DNA from: Psychromonas sp. B3M02
Lineage (GTDB): Bacteria; Pseudomonadota; Gammaproteobacteria; Enterobacterales; Psychromonadaceae
Direction: 5' to 3'
DNA: 63,294 nucleotides
Assembly (NCBI RefSeq): GCF_003318165.1
Contig: NZ_QOCB01000156.1
Location: 1-63,294, forward strand
Part shown: one piece after another, positions 19,504 to 29,036 of the stretch
Layout: every line of letters starts with the position of its first letter
How positions within the stretch are numbered: position 1 is the first letter of the stretch
The notes under the pieces: generated by a model
What the model was told of the DNA's origin: nothing
Seen by the model: only the letters and a program-made list of their open reading frames with translations
Databases searched by the model: none
Program-made: the position numbers and the translations under genes

Positions 19504-21111
19504 TTATTCTCCTTGCTTAGTGGCATTGGCTGTCACTGCTTTAAGTGTGGTGCCATGGGCAAGTGCCACTGCATTAAGTACTGCTGCAGCTTTACTGCGC
19601 GTTTCATCGGCTTCTAATTGTGGTACTGAGTCATAAACCACACCTGCGCCAGCTTGAGCATGAGCTACGCCATCTTTAACAAATGCAGATCGGATAACAA
19701 TACAGCTATCCATGTCGCCATTACCGTTAATATAACCAACAGCACCGCCGTAACTACCACGTCGTTTTTTCTCTACTTTGCGTACTAGATTTGATGCACT
19801 GATCTTTGGTGCGCCAACTAAAGTGCCCATATTCATACAAGCTTGGTATGCGTGTAATGCGTCTAAATCTTCGCGTAATTTACCCACCACTCGTGATACT
19901 AAGTGCATTACATGACTGTAACGGTCAACTTGTAATAAGTCAGCAACATGGCGAGTACCTGGCTGGCTAATACGTGCCACGTCATTACGAGCTAAATCAA
20001 CTAGCATCAAATGCTCAGATGTTTCTTTTTTATCAAGACGCAGCTCTAACTCTAAACGACCATCTAAATCTTTATTAATAGATCCATCTGCATTGAAACC
20101 ACGACGACGTGTGCCTGCAATTGGGTAAATCTCTACATCACCTGAGCTTTGTGTGTATTTGATGGCACTTTCCGGGGATGCACCAAATAATACAAAGTCA
20201 CTGTCTTTTAAGTAGAACATATAGGGACTTGGGTTAGTTTCTTTTAGTTTTTGATAAGCTGAAATTGGGTCAGGACACGGTAATGAAAAACTACGAGAAG
20301 GAACCACTTGGAAGATATCACCTTTAACAATATTGGTTTTTAACTCTTCAACAATATCACAGTACTCTTCATCACTGATATCGACTTTAACAGTCGCATC
20401 AATACTGACTTGTTGATTTACAGGTGCAATAAAGTCTGTACAGAAGCCTTGTAATTGTTCGATACGCTGTGCAATGCGCGCTTCACTTTCATCTGAATAT
20501 AAACCACCAAATACACTGCCTAGCACTTCACCTTGTTGAGTTTGATGATCATGTAACATTAATGTCTCTGCCACATAGAACAAGTAATCAGGTGTAGTGT
20601 TCTCTCCATCAGGCACTGCTAATAATTGTTCAAAGGTTGCGATGAAGTCATAGGCAAATACACCGCCTAAGAATAACGCTTCTGGATGAGTTGAGACCTT
20701 TTTAATTCGCTCTACGATACAACGAATAGCGTCCATTGGAGATGCTGATTTTAAACGTTGATCTTCATCGCCGCTAGTATCTGATTGTGGAAAGGTAAGT
20801 TGTAACTGGCTTGGGCGTTGTGCTGTGATTAGTTGCGTGGAAAACTTGGGAGTGATGAAAGTAAGTAGATCTTTACCATTATCAGTTAACGCATCCAAGG
20901 TAACCGTTAAACCTTGGCAAGTAATCTTCAAACAAGCATCAACTAAAATTAAGCTTTTTAAGTGTGCTTTACTTTCAATCTCTGCAGAATCAAAAAGTAG
21001 ATGATGATGACTGTTTGCGCTGATTTTTTGAAAGAGTCCCAATGAATCTTGGATGTAGTGACAAGGTGCTTCGATCGTTTTTAATGTGCCGATTGGGTGG
21101 TGCGTGTTCAT
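19504..21111 (-). CDS. trpE: Anthranilate synthase component I
   Basis: Converts chorismate to anthranilate with TrpG. I chose the ATG at 21111 (535 residues; AAGGA seven bases upstream), not an upstream start at 21141. The N-terminal regulatory segment HLLFDSAEIESK resembles the E. coli LLESADIDSK segment that contains the feedback-inhibition serine, so tryptophan inhibition is likely retained. The chorismate-binding domain has PIAGTRRRG, DLARNDVARIS, MHLVSRVVG and SGAxxxSY-type PKISAS blocks. It is the first structural gene after the attenuator. Confidence 0.96.
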   Translation of the reverse strand: MNTHHPIGTLKTIEAPCHYIQDSLGLFQKISANSHHHLLFDSAEIESKAHLKSLILVDACLKITCQGLTVTLDALTDNGKDLLTFITPKFSTQLITAQRPSQLQLTFPQSDTSGDEDQRLKSASPMDAIRCIVERIKKVSTHPEALFLGGVFAYDFIATFEQLLAVPDGENTTPDYLFYVAETLMLHDHQTQQGEVLGSVFGGLYSDESEARIAQRIEQLQGFCTDFIAPVNQQVSIDATVKVDISDEEYCDIVEELKTNIVKGDIFQVVPSRSFSLPCPDPISAYQKLKETNPSPYMFYLKDSDFVLFGASPESAIKYTQSSGDVEIYPIAGTRRRGFNADGSINKDLDGRLELELRLDKKETSEHLMLVDLARNDVARISQPGTRHVADLLQVDRYSHVMHLVSRVVGKLREDLDALHAYQACMNMGTLVGAPKISASNLVRKVEKKRRGSYGGAVGYINGNGDMDSCIVIRSAFVKDGVAHAQAGAGVVYDSVPQLEADETRSKAAAVLNAVALAHGTTLKAVTANATKQGE

Positions 21112-21240
21112 ATTTAAGTCCTTAAAAATTAGTGATTGCAAATAGAGTGTTTAGCTGATTTTTATTTGCCATCGCCAATTAAGGGCGCTGTTTAAAATGA
21201 TCATGATTTACCTGTTTTACTTTTGTGTGTTCCAAATATG

Positions 21241-21263
21241 AAAAAAGCCCGCAATATGCGAGC
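21241..21263 (-). terminator. trp operon attenuator (rho-independent)
   Basis: On the minus strand GCTCGCA (21257-21263) pairs with TGCGGGC (21247-21253), followed by TTTTTT. The 5' arm GCTCGC can instead pair with GCGAGC (21310-21315) just downstream of the leader stop codon, forming the competing antiterminator. The arrangement is the classical 2:3 versus 3:4 switch. Confidence 0.88.
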
Positions 21264-21315
21264 TTCTAAATAGGTTTTTCTGGGAAATTAAATATACAAA
21301 AACCTCATTGCTCGC

Positions 21316-21369
21316 TTATGAGAATGAGTGCCACCAAGAATCTTTAAGAGTAATTGTATTAAAAATCAT
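21316..21369 (-). CDS. trpL: trp operon leader peptide TrpL
   Basis: Seventeen residues, MIFNTITLKDSWWHSFS, with tandem tryptophan codons near the end, 53 bases before the attenuator stem. Too short for ordinary gene calling. Stalling of the ribosome at the two Trp codons would expose the GCGAGC segment and allow antitermination. The ribosome site is weak (GGGACG). A promoter with TTGACA (21423-21428) and AAAAAT (21400-21405), 17 bases apart, gives a short leader. Confidence 0.88.
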   Translation of the reverse strand: MIFNTITLKDSWWHSFS

Positions 21370-21399
21370 ATATTATGCGTCCCGTATTAATTAGGAGTT

Positions 21400-21428
21400 A
21401 TTTTTTTGCATTCTGCTTCTAATGTCAA
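21400..21428 (-). promoter_or_regulatory. Candidate trp promoter
   Basis: A perfect -35 TTGACA (21423-21428) and a 4/6 -10 AAAAAT (21400-21405) are spaced by 17 bases on the minus strand. The promoter overlaps the 5' leader of divergent rnm. A TrpR operator may overlap it, since AACTCCTAATTAATACG shows weak symmetry, but I do not regard this as shown. Confidence 0.5.
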
Positions 21429-21447
21429 GGTTATTTTTAGGATATTC

Positions 21448-22305
21448 ATGTTAATTGATCTTCACTCGCATACTAAAGCTTCAGATGGACAACTTACCCC
21501 TAGCGAATTAGTGCAACGTGCTGAAAACAGACAAGTTCATTTTTTAGCCATTACCGATCATGACACCATTGATGGGTTAGCTGAAGCGTCACAATATATT
21601 CAAGATCATCAGTTAAAATTACAATTGATTAATGGTATCGAAGTCACCAGTAATTGGCTTAATCATGAGATTCATGTGGTGGGGTTAAATATTGACCCAA
21701 CACATCCCGCGTTATTGGCATTGATTGAAGTACAAAAAGAGAAGCGTGAGCAGCGTGCCATTGAAATGGGACGACGTTTAGCCAAAGCAAATATCGACAA
21801 CGTTTATGAAGGCGCAAAAGCGTTAGCTGGCGATGGCGCAATTACTCGAGCGCATTTTGCACGTTATCTTGTTGATATTGGCGTTGCACCGACTTTTCCT
21901 AAAGTATTCGATAAATACTTAAGTCGTGGTAATACAGGTTATGTGCCTCACGATTGGGTCGATTTAGCAGATGCGATAGCGGCGATTCATGCTGCTGGTG
22001 GACAAGCGGTATTAGCACATCCAGATGCTTACCGATTATCCAATAAATGGTTAAGAAAATTATTTGTTGCTTTTAAAGCCGCTGGTGGTGATGCCATGGA
22101 AGTGGCCATTGGACAACAATCGCCACAAATGCGTTTACAATTAGGCATGTGGAGTCAAGAGTATGACTTATTAGCCTCTCAAGGCAGTGATTTCCACTTT
22201 GTTGGTCGTTGGCGTGATTTAGGAAAAAGTCTATTTTTACCTGAAATTTGTCAGCCAATTTGGCATAATTGGGATCTTAATCATAGTGCAGAGATTAGCG
22301 CTTAA
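21448..22305 (+). CDS. rnm: 5'-3' exoribonuclease Rnm (RNase AM, YciV), PHP domain
   Basis: PHP-family phosphoesterase; the E. coli protein matures 5' ends of 5S, 16S and 23S rRNA and degrades 3',5'-bisphosphonucleotides. The ATG at 21448 (285 residues, AGGA six bases upstream) is preferred over a TTG at 21406. Metal-binding residues are visible in DLHSHTKASDG, ITDHDT (DHD), GIEV, LAHPDAYR and GSDFHF. The pairing with yciO next to trpE is conserved. Confidence 0.9.
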   Translation: MLIDLHSHTKASDGQLTPSELVQRAENRQVHFLAITDHDTIDGLAEASQYIQDHQLKLQLINGIEVTSNWLNHEIHVVGLNIDPTHPALLALIEVQKEKREQRAIEMGRRLAKANIDNVYEGAKALAGDGAITRAHFARYLVDIGVAPTFPKVFDKYLSRGNTGYVPHDWVDLADAIAAIHAAGGQAVLAHPDAYRLSNKWLRKLFVAFKAAGGDAMEVAIGQQSPQMRLQLGMWSQEYDLLASQGSDFHFVGRWRDLGKSLFLPEICQPIWHNWDLNHSAEISA

Positions 22306-22354
22306 TCGCGCTAGTTATACTTATAATGATATTGATAAAAGGCTATAGAACAAT

Positions 22355-22975
22355 ATGAGTCAGTTTTTTTATGTGCACCCAGAAAACCCACAAAAACGAC
22401 TAATGAAGCAAGCGGCTGAAATAGTTAACAAAGGTGGTGTGATCATTTTTCCAACCGATTCCGGTTATGCATTAGGTTGTGCACTTGATGATAAACGCGC
22501 GTTAGAGCGCATGTGCCAAATCAGAAAAATAGATAAAAAGCATAACTTCACTTTAGTGTGTAAAGATTTAGCTGAAATTGCAGTGTATGCCCGTGTTGAT
22601 AATAGTGCGTATCGCATGCTGAAAAACAATACACCAGGTGCGTATACCTTTATTTTTAAATCCACTAAAGATTTACCAAAACGTTTAATGAACCCAAGTA
22701 AACGTACTATTGGTATACGTATTCCAGATAACGTAATCGCGTTATCTTTGTTAGAAGAGTTAGAAACACCACTAATGACCACGAGTTTGATTCTACCAGG
22801 CAACACAAGTACTGAGTTTGACCCAGAAGATATTCGTGATCAATTAGAGCATCAAGTTGATTTGATCATTAACGGTGGTTATTTAGGTGAATCACCAACC
22901 ACTGTGATTGATTTATCTGAAGATGATGTGGTGATAGTAAGAGAAGGCACGGGCGATTTAAGTCCGTTCCAGTAA
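22355..22975 (+). CDS. yciO: Sua5/YciO/YrdC family protein YciO
   Basis: 206 residues, exactly the E. coli YciO length. The YrdC-like fold motifs are PTDSGYALGC (about 31-40), RKIDKKHNFTLVCKDL, and the PGAYTFIFKST block. The paralogue TsaC makes threonylcarbamoyl-AMP; YciO was reported to have weaker activity of this type and its physiological role is unclear. It lies 49 bp after rnm and is likely co-transcribed with it. Confidence 0.9.
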   Translation: MSQFFYVHPENPQKRLMKQAAEIVNKGGVIIFPTDSGYALGCALDDKRALERMCQIRKIDKKHNFTLVCKDLAEIAVYARVDNSAYRMLKNNTPGAYTFIFKSTKDLPKRLMNPSKRTIGIRIPDNVIALSLLEELETPLMTTSLILPGNTSTEFDPEDIRDQLEHQVDLIINGGYLGESPTTVIDLSEDDVVIVREGTGDLSPFQ

Positions 22976-23004
22976 CAATTAATTTAAACAAAACAGAAAC
23001 AATC

Positions 23005-23043
23005 TTGTCTCTCTATTCAGTTTTGCTAAATAGAGAAAGACAG
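23005..23043 (+). promoter_or_regulatory. Inverted repeat in the rluB leader
   Basis: TGTCT and CTCTATT (about 23006-23017) face AATAGAG and AGACA (about 23029-23042) with a two-base bulge. There is no T run, so it is not a terminator; it could be an RNA structure ahead of rluB. Confidence 0.35.
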
Positions 23044-23077
23044 TTGGCATAATGTGAATTACCCAAAGGAAAGTAAC

Positions 23078-23950
23078 ATGAGCGAAAAATTACAAAAAGT
23101 ATTAGCACGTGCGGGATTAGGTTCTCGTCGTAAAATGGAAACAGTCATATCTGAAGGGCGTGTAAGCCTAGACGGTAAAATTGTTGAGTTAGGCGAGCGT
23201 GTTACACAGGAGCAAGTGATCCGTGTAGACGGACACGTTGTTAAATACCAAGCGGCAGAAAGTGTTGTTTGTCGTATTTTAGCGTACAACAAACCAGAAG
23301 GTGAAGTGTGTACACGTAGCGATGAAGAAGGCCGTAAAACGGTATTTGATCGTTTACCTCAGTTAAAAGGTGCTCGTTGGATCTCTATTGGTCGTTTAGA
23401 TATTAATACCTCTGGTCTGTTGTTATTTACAACTGACGGTGAATTCGCTAATAAAATGATGCACCCAAGCCAACAGGTTGAACGTGAATACGCAGTACGT
23501 GTATTTGGTGATGTGACGGAAGCTATTTTGAATCGTTTACGTACCGGCGTACAACTTGAAGATGGCGAAGCTAAGTTCTTAGATATTAAAGAGCACGGTG
23601 GTGAAGGTATTAACCGTTGGTTCCACGTAGTATTAACGGAAGGTCGTACGCGTGAAGTACGTCGTTTATGGGAAAGCCAAGGCCTTCAAGTGAGCCGTTT
23701 GATGCGTGTTCGTTACGGTAACATTATTTTAAATAATCAATTACCACAGGGCGGTTGGCAAGAACTGACGCTTAAAGAAGTTAACTATTTACGTAAAATG
23801 GTTGATATGCCACGTGAGACAGAAACCAAAGTGCGTGTTGATACTAACAAAGTATCTAACCCACAGGCTCGAATTCGTCGTGCAGTTAAAAAACATAATC
23901 AACATCGTAAAGCTGGCGAAAGACGCCGTGTAACTCGAACAAGAAGTTAA
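23078..23950 (+). CDS. rluB: 23S rRNA pseudouridine(2605) synthase RluB
   Basis: Modifies U2605 of 23S rRNA. The start at 23078 (290 residues) has AAAGGAA six bases upstream; a GTG start at 23054 would add eight residues. An S4 RNA-binding domain covers about 2-60 ([17 protein letters not shown]). The catalytic Asp108 is in [16 protein letters not shown]. The C-terminal 40 residues are highly basic ([12 protein letters not shown]), as in the enteric protein. It could be confused with RluE or RluF, but the S4 domain and context favour RluB. Confidence 0.93.
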   Translation: MSEKLQKVLARAGLGSRRKMETVISEGRVSLDGKIVELGERVTQEQVIRVDGHVVKYQAAESVVCRILAYNKPEGEVCTRSDEEGRKTVFDRLPQLKGARWISIGRLDINTSGLLLFTTDGEFANKMMHPSQQVEREYAVRVFGDVTEAILNRLRTGVQLEDGEAKFLDIKEHGGEGINRWFHVVLTEGRTREVRRLWESQGLQVSRLMRVRYGNIILNNQLPQGGWQELTLKEVNYLRKMVDMPRETETKVRVDTNKVSNPQARIRRAVKKHNQHRKAGERRRVTRTRS

Positions 23951-24040
23951 AAAACAATAGATTATGATTAGGTGTTTTATTTTTAAAACAATGATAAAGT
24001 AGATCTATGTCAAATAAATGTATTAACTAGGTGAGGGATT

Positions 24041-24868
24041 ATGATTAAAAAATGTTTATTTCCAGCTGCTGGATACGGAACGCGTTTTCTGCCTGCGACT
24101 AAATCTATGCCAAAAGAGATGATGCCATTGGTTAACAAACCGTTAATCGAATTTGGTGTTGATGAGGCACTTGAAGCAGGCATGACAGGTATGGGGATCG
24201 TAGTTGGTCGCGGTAAGCATTCAATTGCCGATCATTTTGATCATAATTACGAGTTAGAAAATGAAATTAGCGGCACACCAAAAGAAGAGAAGTTAAAAGA
24301 TATCCGTAAGATTATGGATAATGCGCGTTTCTCTTTTATCCGCCAACGTCAAATGAAAGGCTTAGGTCACGCTATCTTAATCGGTCAAGAGCTGATTGGC
24401 GACCAACCTTTTGCTGTTGTTTTAGCGGATGATTTATGTATTAACCCTGATGGTGATGGTGTACTGAAACAGATGGCTGCCTTATACGAGCAGTTCCGTT
24501 GTTCAATTGTTGCTGTACAAGAAGTACCAAAAGAAGAGATTTATAAATACGGTGTTATTAAAGGGTCAATGATCCGTGATGATATTTATCGTGTTGATGA
24601 TATGGTTGAAAAACCAGCTCCAGGTACTGAGCCTAGTAACCTAGCGGTTATTGGTCGTTATATCTTAACACCTGATATCTTTGATATTATTAAAGACACT
24701 AAACCAGGTAAAGGTGGCGAAATCCAAATTACCGATGCGTTATTAGAGCAAGCTAAACGTGGTTGTGTATTAGCCTACAAATTTAAAGGTAAACGTTTTG
24801 ACTGTGGTAGTGTCCCTGGTTACATCGAAGCGACAAACTACGTTTACGACAACCTTTACGAAGAGTAA
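24041..24868 (+). CDS. galU: UTP-glucose-1-phosphate uridylyltransferase
   Basis: Makes UDP-glucose for LPS, capsule and galactose metabolism. It is 275 residues, the short GalU class (as in pseudomonads), not the 302-residue enteric class. The nucleotide-binding FPAAGYGTRFLPATKSMPKEM is at the N-terminus, and VLADDLCI (about 127-134), VEKP and the GEIQITDAL block follow. GAGG lies about six bases before the ATG. Monocistronic with its own strong terminator. Confidence 0.93.
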   Translation: MIKKCLFPAAGYGTRFLPATKSMPKEMMPLVNKPLIEFGVDEALEAGMTGMGIVVGRGKHSIADHFDHNYELENEISGTPKEEKLKDIRKIMDNARFSFIRQRQMKGLGHAILIGQELIGDQPFAVVLADDLCINPDGDGVLKQMAALYEQFRCSIVAVQEVPKEEIYKYGVIKGSMIRDDIYRVDDMVEKPAPGTEPSNLAVIGRYILTPDIFDIIKDTKPGKGGEIQITDALLEQAKRGCVLAYKFKGKRFDCGSVPGYIEATNYVYDNLYEE

Positions 24869-24903
24869 TCTTTAGCTAACTTTTAGTGATTAACTTTTAC
24901 TAA

Positions 24904-24933
24904 TGCCGTTCACTGTGTGAGCGGCATTTTTTT
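24904..24933 (+). terminator. Intrinsic terminator of galU
   Basis: Ten-base arms (24904-24913 and 24917-24926, core TGCCG/CGGCA) with a TGT loop are followed by seven T. Confidence 0.93.
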
Positions 24934-24948
24934 ATGCATTGTTAAATT

Positions 24949-24963
24949 ATTATACCGATCAGA
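24949..24963. repeat. Possible relic of the TATACCAAT repeat
   Basis: TATACCGATC differs by one base from the left end of copies A and B, directly between the galU terminator and the murQ stop. No partner end is nearby. Confidence 0.25.
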
Positions 24964-25857
24964 CTAAATACATTGACGAATAAAACCTTGGTGCTGTTGT
25001 AAGCTGTTTTTAGCTTGTTGTGCATCAACCCCAGTTAAGACCATAACAATCGCTGTTTTACAGTGATGACCTGATTCTTGCAAGGCTAATTCAGCGGTTT
25101 CCCTGCTACAGTCCGTGGCTTCCATAATGATCTTTTTTTGTCGTTCGATAAGCTTGGCATTGGTTGCTTGTACATCTACCATTAGGTTACCAAAGACTTT
25201 ACCACTTTTGATCATAGCGCCAGTACTTAACATATTTAGCACCATTTTCTGGGCGGTGCCGGCTTTTAACCTTGATGAGCCAGTGACTACTTCTGGACCC
25301 ACTATGACTGCTAGTGGAAGATCTGCAATGTCAGCCATTTTGCTGTTGTCATTACAGGTTAAACTGATCACTTTACAACCGAGTTGTTGTGCATACCGCA
25401 TGGCACCAATCACGTAGGGCGTTCGTCCGCTTGCAGCGATACCGACCAATATATCCTGGGCTGTTAACTGAATATCCATTAAGTCTTGTTGGCCTGCTTG
25501 TTGATTATCTTCCGCATTCTCAACTGCTTTTAAAATAGCTTGTTGTCCACCAGCAATTAAACCAATAACTTGTTCTGCTGGACTGCCAAAAGTGGGGGGG
25601 CATTCACTGGCATCTAATATACCGAGACGCCCAGAGGTACCTGCACCACAATAGATTAAACGTCCACTCTTGCTAAAAGCGTTATGAATAAGATCAACTG
25701 CTTGTGCAATCTTAGGCAAGATAGCTTCAACGGCGAGTGCGACTTTTTTATCTTCGTTATTGATGATGTTTAACATGGCTTCTGTAGACACAATATCAAT
25801 ATCAGTACTCGCTTGATTGCGGCTTTCGGTGATGAAATTTTGTAATTGTATAGTCAT
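24964..25857 (-). CDS. murQ: N-acetylmuramic acid 6-phosphate etherase MurQ
   Basis: Splits lactate from MurNAc-6-phosphate to give GlcNAc-6-phosphate in peptidoglycan recycling. It is 297 residues (298 in E. coli). The SIS-domain blocks [21 protein letters not shown] (about 71-91), [12 protein letters not shown], and [18 protein letters not shown] are intact. No murP transporter or anmK kinase lies beside it, and the neighbour is the divergent lrgAB pair. Only 86 bp separate the two start codons. Confidence 0.95.
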   Translation of the reverse strand: MTIQLQNFITESRNQASTDIDIVSTEAMLNIINNEDKKVALAVEAILPKIAQAVDLIHNAFSKSGRLIYCGAGTSGRLGILDASECPPTFGSPAEQVIGLIAGGQQAILKAVENAEDNQQAGQQDLMDIQLTAQDILVGIAASGRTPYVIGAMRYAQQLGCKVISLTCNDNSKMADIADLPLAVIVGPEVVTGSSRLKAGTAQKMVLNMLSTGAMIKSGKVFGNLMVDVQATNAKLIERQKKIIMEATDCSRETAELALQESGHHCKTAIVMVLTGVDAQQAKNSLQQHQGFIRQCI

Positions 25858-25943
25858 ATTAGATACTTATTGATAATTGTTTTGAACACTGAGGATGTAA
25901 CTTGATATAGTAACAGCTCATTTAATCTAGTTGAATTGATATC

Positions 25944-26405
25944 ATGAAAGAGTCTTTACCACCACAAGAGCCACAGCCTCAATCGTCATCGCATCAAACT
26001 AAGCTTGAGATGCCTATTACACCTAGACAGAAGTTCGCATTGTTCGTTAAAAACAGTTTGCAGCTGGTTTCTGGTTTATTGATTATTTTTTTGTTTCTAG
26101 CCATTGCTAAGTTGATTGTGAGTTATTTTGAAAGCACATTTCCTTCTTCTATTTTAGGTATGTTAATGCTGTTTGTTGCTTTATCCCTAGGGGTTATCAA
26201 GCTTAGTTGGATAGAGTTTACGGGTAACTTGGTGTTAAAGTATTTAGCACTTCTGTTTATTCCAGTAGGTGTGGGGTTAATTAACTATTTTGAGTTGATT
26301 GCATCCCATTGGTTAGTGATTGTCTTTTCATTGTTTTTCACCACCTTACTGACCTTATTTATGGTTGGGCATTGTTATCAATGGCTGATTAAGGAGAAGC
26401 AATAA
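25944..26405 (+). CDS. lrgA: CidA/LrgA family membrane protein
   Basis: Small holin-like membrane protein of 153 residues with four hydrophobic segments (about 43-61, 69-85, 96-112, 124-145). The family modulates murein hydrolase activity and, with LrgB, has been linked to pyruvate uptake in some bacteria. The N-terminus carries about 30 extra polar residues rich in proline, glutamine and serine compared with enteric YohJ. No strong ribosome site precedes the first ATG, and an internal ATG at 26010 is possible, so the start is uncertain. The stop overlaps the lrgB start (TAATG). Confidence 0.82.
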   Translation: MKESLPPQEPQPQSSSHQTKLEMPITPRQKFALFVKNSLQLVSGLLIIFLFLAIAKLIVSYFESTFPSSILGMLMLFVALSLGVIKLSWIEFTGNLVLKYLALLFIPVGVGLINYFELIASHWLVIVFSLFFTTLLTLFMVGHCYQWLIKEKQ

Positions 26406-27085
26406 TGTTTATTTATATTGCCACGCCACTGACATTGCTGTTTTTTTTCTTAGCTAAAAAATTATACAGCATGGCGCCTAATCCATTATTTAATCCAGTA
26501 TTAGTAACTATCTTCAGCTTAATTGCAATCTTGTTGTTATTCGCTATCCCTTATCAAGATTATCAACAGGGCACGGGAGTGATCACTGCTTTATTAGAGC
26601 CTGCGATTGTTGCCTTAGCTGTACCATTGTATTTACAGTTAAAGGTGATTAAAGCACGCCTTAAATATATTTTATTAAGCTGTTTACTATCGGTATTTGT
26701 TGCCTTCTTTTGTGCTTTTTATGTGATGCCTTTGCTCGGTGCCGATGCGCTGACTGCCGCTTCTTTTGCTGGGCAATCCGTGACCACGCCAATTGCCATG
26801 GAGATAAGTAAAAATTTACAAGGAATTGTATCGCTAACCGCTGCCATGGTTATTTTTGCTGGCATCATTGGGGCTAGTATTGGTTTGCCTTTTTTACGCT
26901 TAACTAAAGTGAAAGACCCACAAGCAGTAGGTGTCGCCATCGGCTGTGCATCACATGCGTTAGGCACGGCAAAAGTGTTAGAAGAGAATGAAGAATCTGG
27001 CGCATTTTCATCGATCGCTTTGATACTGTGCGCCATTTTATCGGCCTTGATTATGCCTGTGCTGTACCAGTGGTTAATTTTGTAA
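26405..27085 (+). CDS. lrgB: CidB/LrgB family membrane protein
   Basis: 226 residues, similar to E. coli YohK (231). About six or more membrane segments, with the family-typical block SFAGQSVTTPIAMEISKN at about 118-135 and AIGCASHALGTAKVLEENE at about 178-196. AAGGAG lies upstream. It is translationally coupled to lrgA by a one-base overlap. The pair is thought to form a membrane complex; its exact transport role here is not shown by the sequence. Confidence 0.88.
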   Translation: MFIYIATPLTLLFFFLAKKLYSMAPNPLFNPVLVTIFSLIAILLLFAIPYQDYQQGTGVITALLEPAIVALAVPLYLQLKVIKARLKYILLSCLLSVFVAFFCAFYVMPLLGADALTAASFAGQSVTTPIAMEISKNLQGIVSLTAAMVIFAGIIGASIGLPFLRLTKVKDPQAVGVAIGCASHALGTAKVLEENEESGAFSSIALILCAILSALIMPVLYQWLIL

Positions 27086-27106
27086 TTGCTTTTAAATGAG
27101 TAGATG

Positions 27107-27134
27107 AAAAAACCGAAGCAAGCTTCGGTTTTTT
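27107..27134. terminator. Bidirectional terminator between lrgB and purN
   Basis: AAAAAACCGAAGC (27107-27119) and GCTTCGGTTTTTT (27122-27134) are perfect arms with a two-base loop as drawn. Confidence 0.93.
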
Positions 27135-27157
27135 ATTATGCAAAATAGATGTGCAGG

Positions 27158-27811
27158 TTAATCAGCAGCGTAACCAAACTCAGTGAGTTGTTTACCATCT
27201 AAAAAGGCATGTTGCCCTTGCATGGTTAAACGCTCATTAATAAACCAAGATGCAGCTAGTGCGTAGATTTGGTGTTCCTGTGTTAACACACGTTCCGCCA
27301 AGTCTTGTGCGGCATCTTCAGCGAAGATAGGCACTTTAGCTTGCAGTATAGTTGGTCCACTGTCTAACTCTGGTGTCACAAAATGTACTGTGGCGCCATG
27401 CTCTTTATCACCTGCATCTATTGCACGCTGATGTGTATTTACACCCGGGTATTTTGGTAATAAAGATGGGTGAATGTTAAGCATTTTACCTTGGTACTTA
27501 TTAACAAAGTCCGGTGTTAAAATGCGCATAAACCCAGCTAACAAAATAAGATCAGGTTGCAATTTATCAAGTTCAGCGGCTAATAAAGCATCATACTCTT
27601 CACGTGAAGCAATGCCTTTACTCTCTACTAAAATAGCAGGAATATTAGCATCAGTTGCACGTTGTAAACCGTAGGCATCTGCTTTATTGCTGATCACAGC
27701 AACCACTTCAACTTGTTGTTCATTTATCTGTTGTTGGTGTAATTTATCCATTAGTGCTTGTAAATTACTGCCACTACCAGAGATAAGTACAACGACTTTT
27801 TTAATGCTCAT
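27158..27811 (-). CDS. purN: Phosphoribosylglycinamide formyltransferase PurN
   Basis: Third step of de novo purine synthesis, using 10-formyl-THF. It is 217 residues (212 in E. coli). Landmarks are the phosphate loop ISGSGSNLQAL, the catalytic block NIHPSLLPKYPGVNTHQRAIDAG with the essential Asn and His, and VHFVTPELDSGP containing the catalytic Asp. It lies 4 bp after purM in the conserved purMN operon. Confidence 0.96.
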   Translation of the reverse strand: MSIKKVVVLISGSGSNLQALMDKLHQQQINEQQVEVVAVISNKADAYGLQRATDANIPAILVESKGIASREEYDALLAAELDKLQPDLILLAGFMRILTPDFVNKYQGKMLNIHPSLLPKYPGVNTHQRAIDAGDKEHGATVHFVTPELDSGPTILQAKVPIFAEDAAQDLAERVLTQEHQIYALAASWFINERLTMQGQHAFLDGKQLTEFGYAAD

Positions 27812-27815
27812 CTGA

Positions 27816-28856
27816 TTATTTAATCTCTACTTGAGATTCACCTTCAGCAGCATCTTCGATGTGACCTAATACCCAAGCGTTTTCACCCTGTGCATTTAAG
27901 ATCTCAACAGCTTTCTCTTTTTCTGCTGCAGGTACAACAATCATTAAGCCAACACCACAGTTAAAGGTACGGTACATCTCTTCTGTTTCAACATTACCAT
28001 TTTCTTGTAACCAATCGAAAATAGCAGGCCATTCCCAGCTTTTTCCATCAACAACCGCTTTGCTACCTGCTGGTAATACACGAGGAATATTTTCCCAGAA
28101 ACCACCGCCAGTAATATGAGAAATAGCATGAACAGGGCAGTTCTTGATTAATTCTAATGTTGATTTAACGTAGATTTTTGTTGGTGTTAATAATGTTTCA
28201 CCTAACGTTGAATCACCAAATGGTGCATTTGTATCAGCTTGAGATACTTCTAAAATCTTACGTACTAAAGAGTAACCATTTGAGTGTGGGCCACTTGAAG
28301 CAACAGCGATTAATGCATCACCAGCGGCTACTTTAGTACCGTCAATTACTTCAGATTTCTCAACAACACCAACACAGAAACCAGCGATATCGTAATCATC
28401 ACCTTCGTACATGCCTGGCATTTCAGCAGTTTCACCACCGATTAATGAACAGTTAGATAATAGACAACCTTCACCGATACCCGTTACTACGTCAGCAGCA
28501 ACATCAACATCTAGCTTACCTGTTGCGTAGTAGTCTAAGAAGAATAGTGGTTCAGCACCTTGTACGATTAAGTCGTTTACACACATAGCAACCAAATCGA
28601 TACCTACTGTATCGTGTTTTTTAAGGTCGATAGCTAGACGTAACTTAGTACCAACACCATCAGTACCAGCAACTAATAGCGGCTCTTTGTAACCCGTTGG
28701 TAGTTGACATAATGCGCCAAAACCACCTAGTCCACCCATTACTTCTGGACGTTTAGTGCTTTTAGCTACACCTTTAATACGTTCAACTAATGCTGTTCCC
28801 GCGTCAATATCAACACCAGCGTCTTTGTAGCTTAAAGAGGTTTTTTGGTTGCTCAC
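27816..28856 (-). CDS. purM: Phosphoribosylformylglycinamidine cyclo-ligase PurM (AIR synthetase)
   Basis: ATP-dependent ring closure forming aminoimidazole ribonucleotide, fifth step of purine synthesis. It is 346 residues (345 in E. coli). The N-terminal [24 protein letters not shown] at about 64-75, [11 protein letters not shown] and [16 protein letters not shown] are family signatures. It is the first gene of purMN; a PurR-like core lies about 180 bp upstream. Confidence 0.97.
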   Translation of the reverse strand: MSNQKTSLSYKDAGVDIDAGTALVERIKGVAKSTKRPEVMGGLGGFGALCQLPTGYKEPLLVAGTDGVGTKLRLAIDLKKHDTVGIDLVAMCVNDLIVQGAEPLFFLDYYATGKLDVDVAADVVTGIGEGCLLSNCSLIGGETAEMPGMYEGDDYDIAGFCVGVVEKSEVIDGTKVAAGDALIAVASSGPHSNGYSLVRKILEVSQADTNAPFGDSTLGETLLTPTKIYVKSTLELIKNCPVHAISHITGGGFWENIPRVLPAGSKAVVDGKSWEWPAIFDWLQENGNVETEEMYRTFNCGVGLMIVVPAAEKEKAVEILNAQGENAWVLGHIEDAAEGESQVEIK

Positions 28857-29036
28857 TTGGTTTCCCCACAGATAGAAGTTAAAAGCGAATATCGCTTTAA
28901 AAGTTTAGAAGGTAAAAAATTGCGCGTATTTTAACATCTATATGACAGGGGTCGAATTATTTCTGAAAAGAATTGTCCGTTTTATCTAAACTTTTTTGAT
29001 TTAATCTCGTAACTCATTAAAAAGCAGGTTAAATAG

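Noticed and set aside
21406-21447. N-terminal extension of rnm from TTG
   Set aside because: It would cover the trp promoter and lacks similarity to known Rnm; the ATG at 21448 has a better ribosome site.
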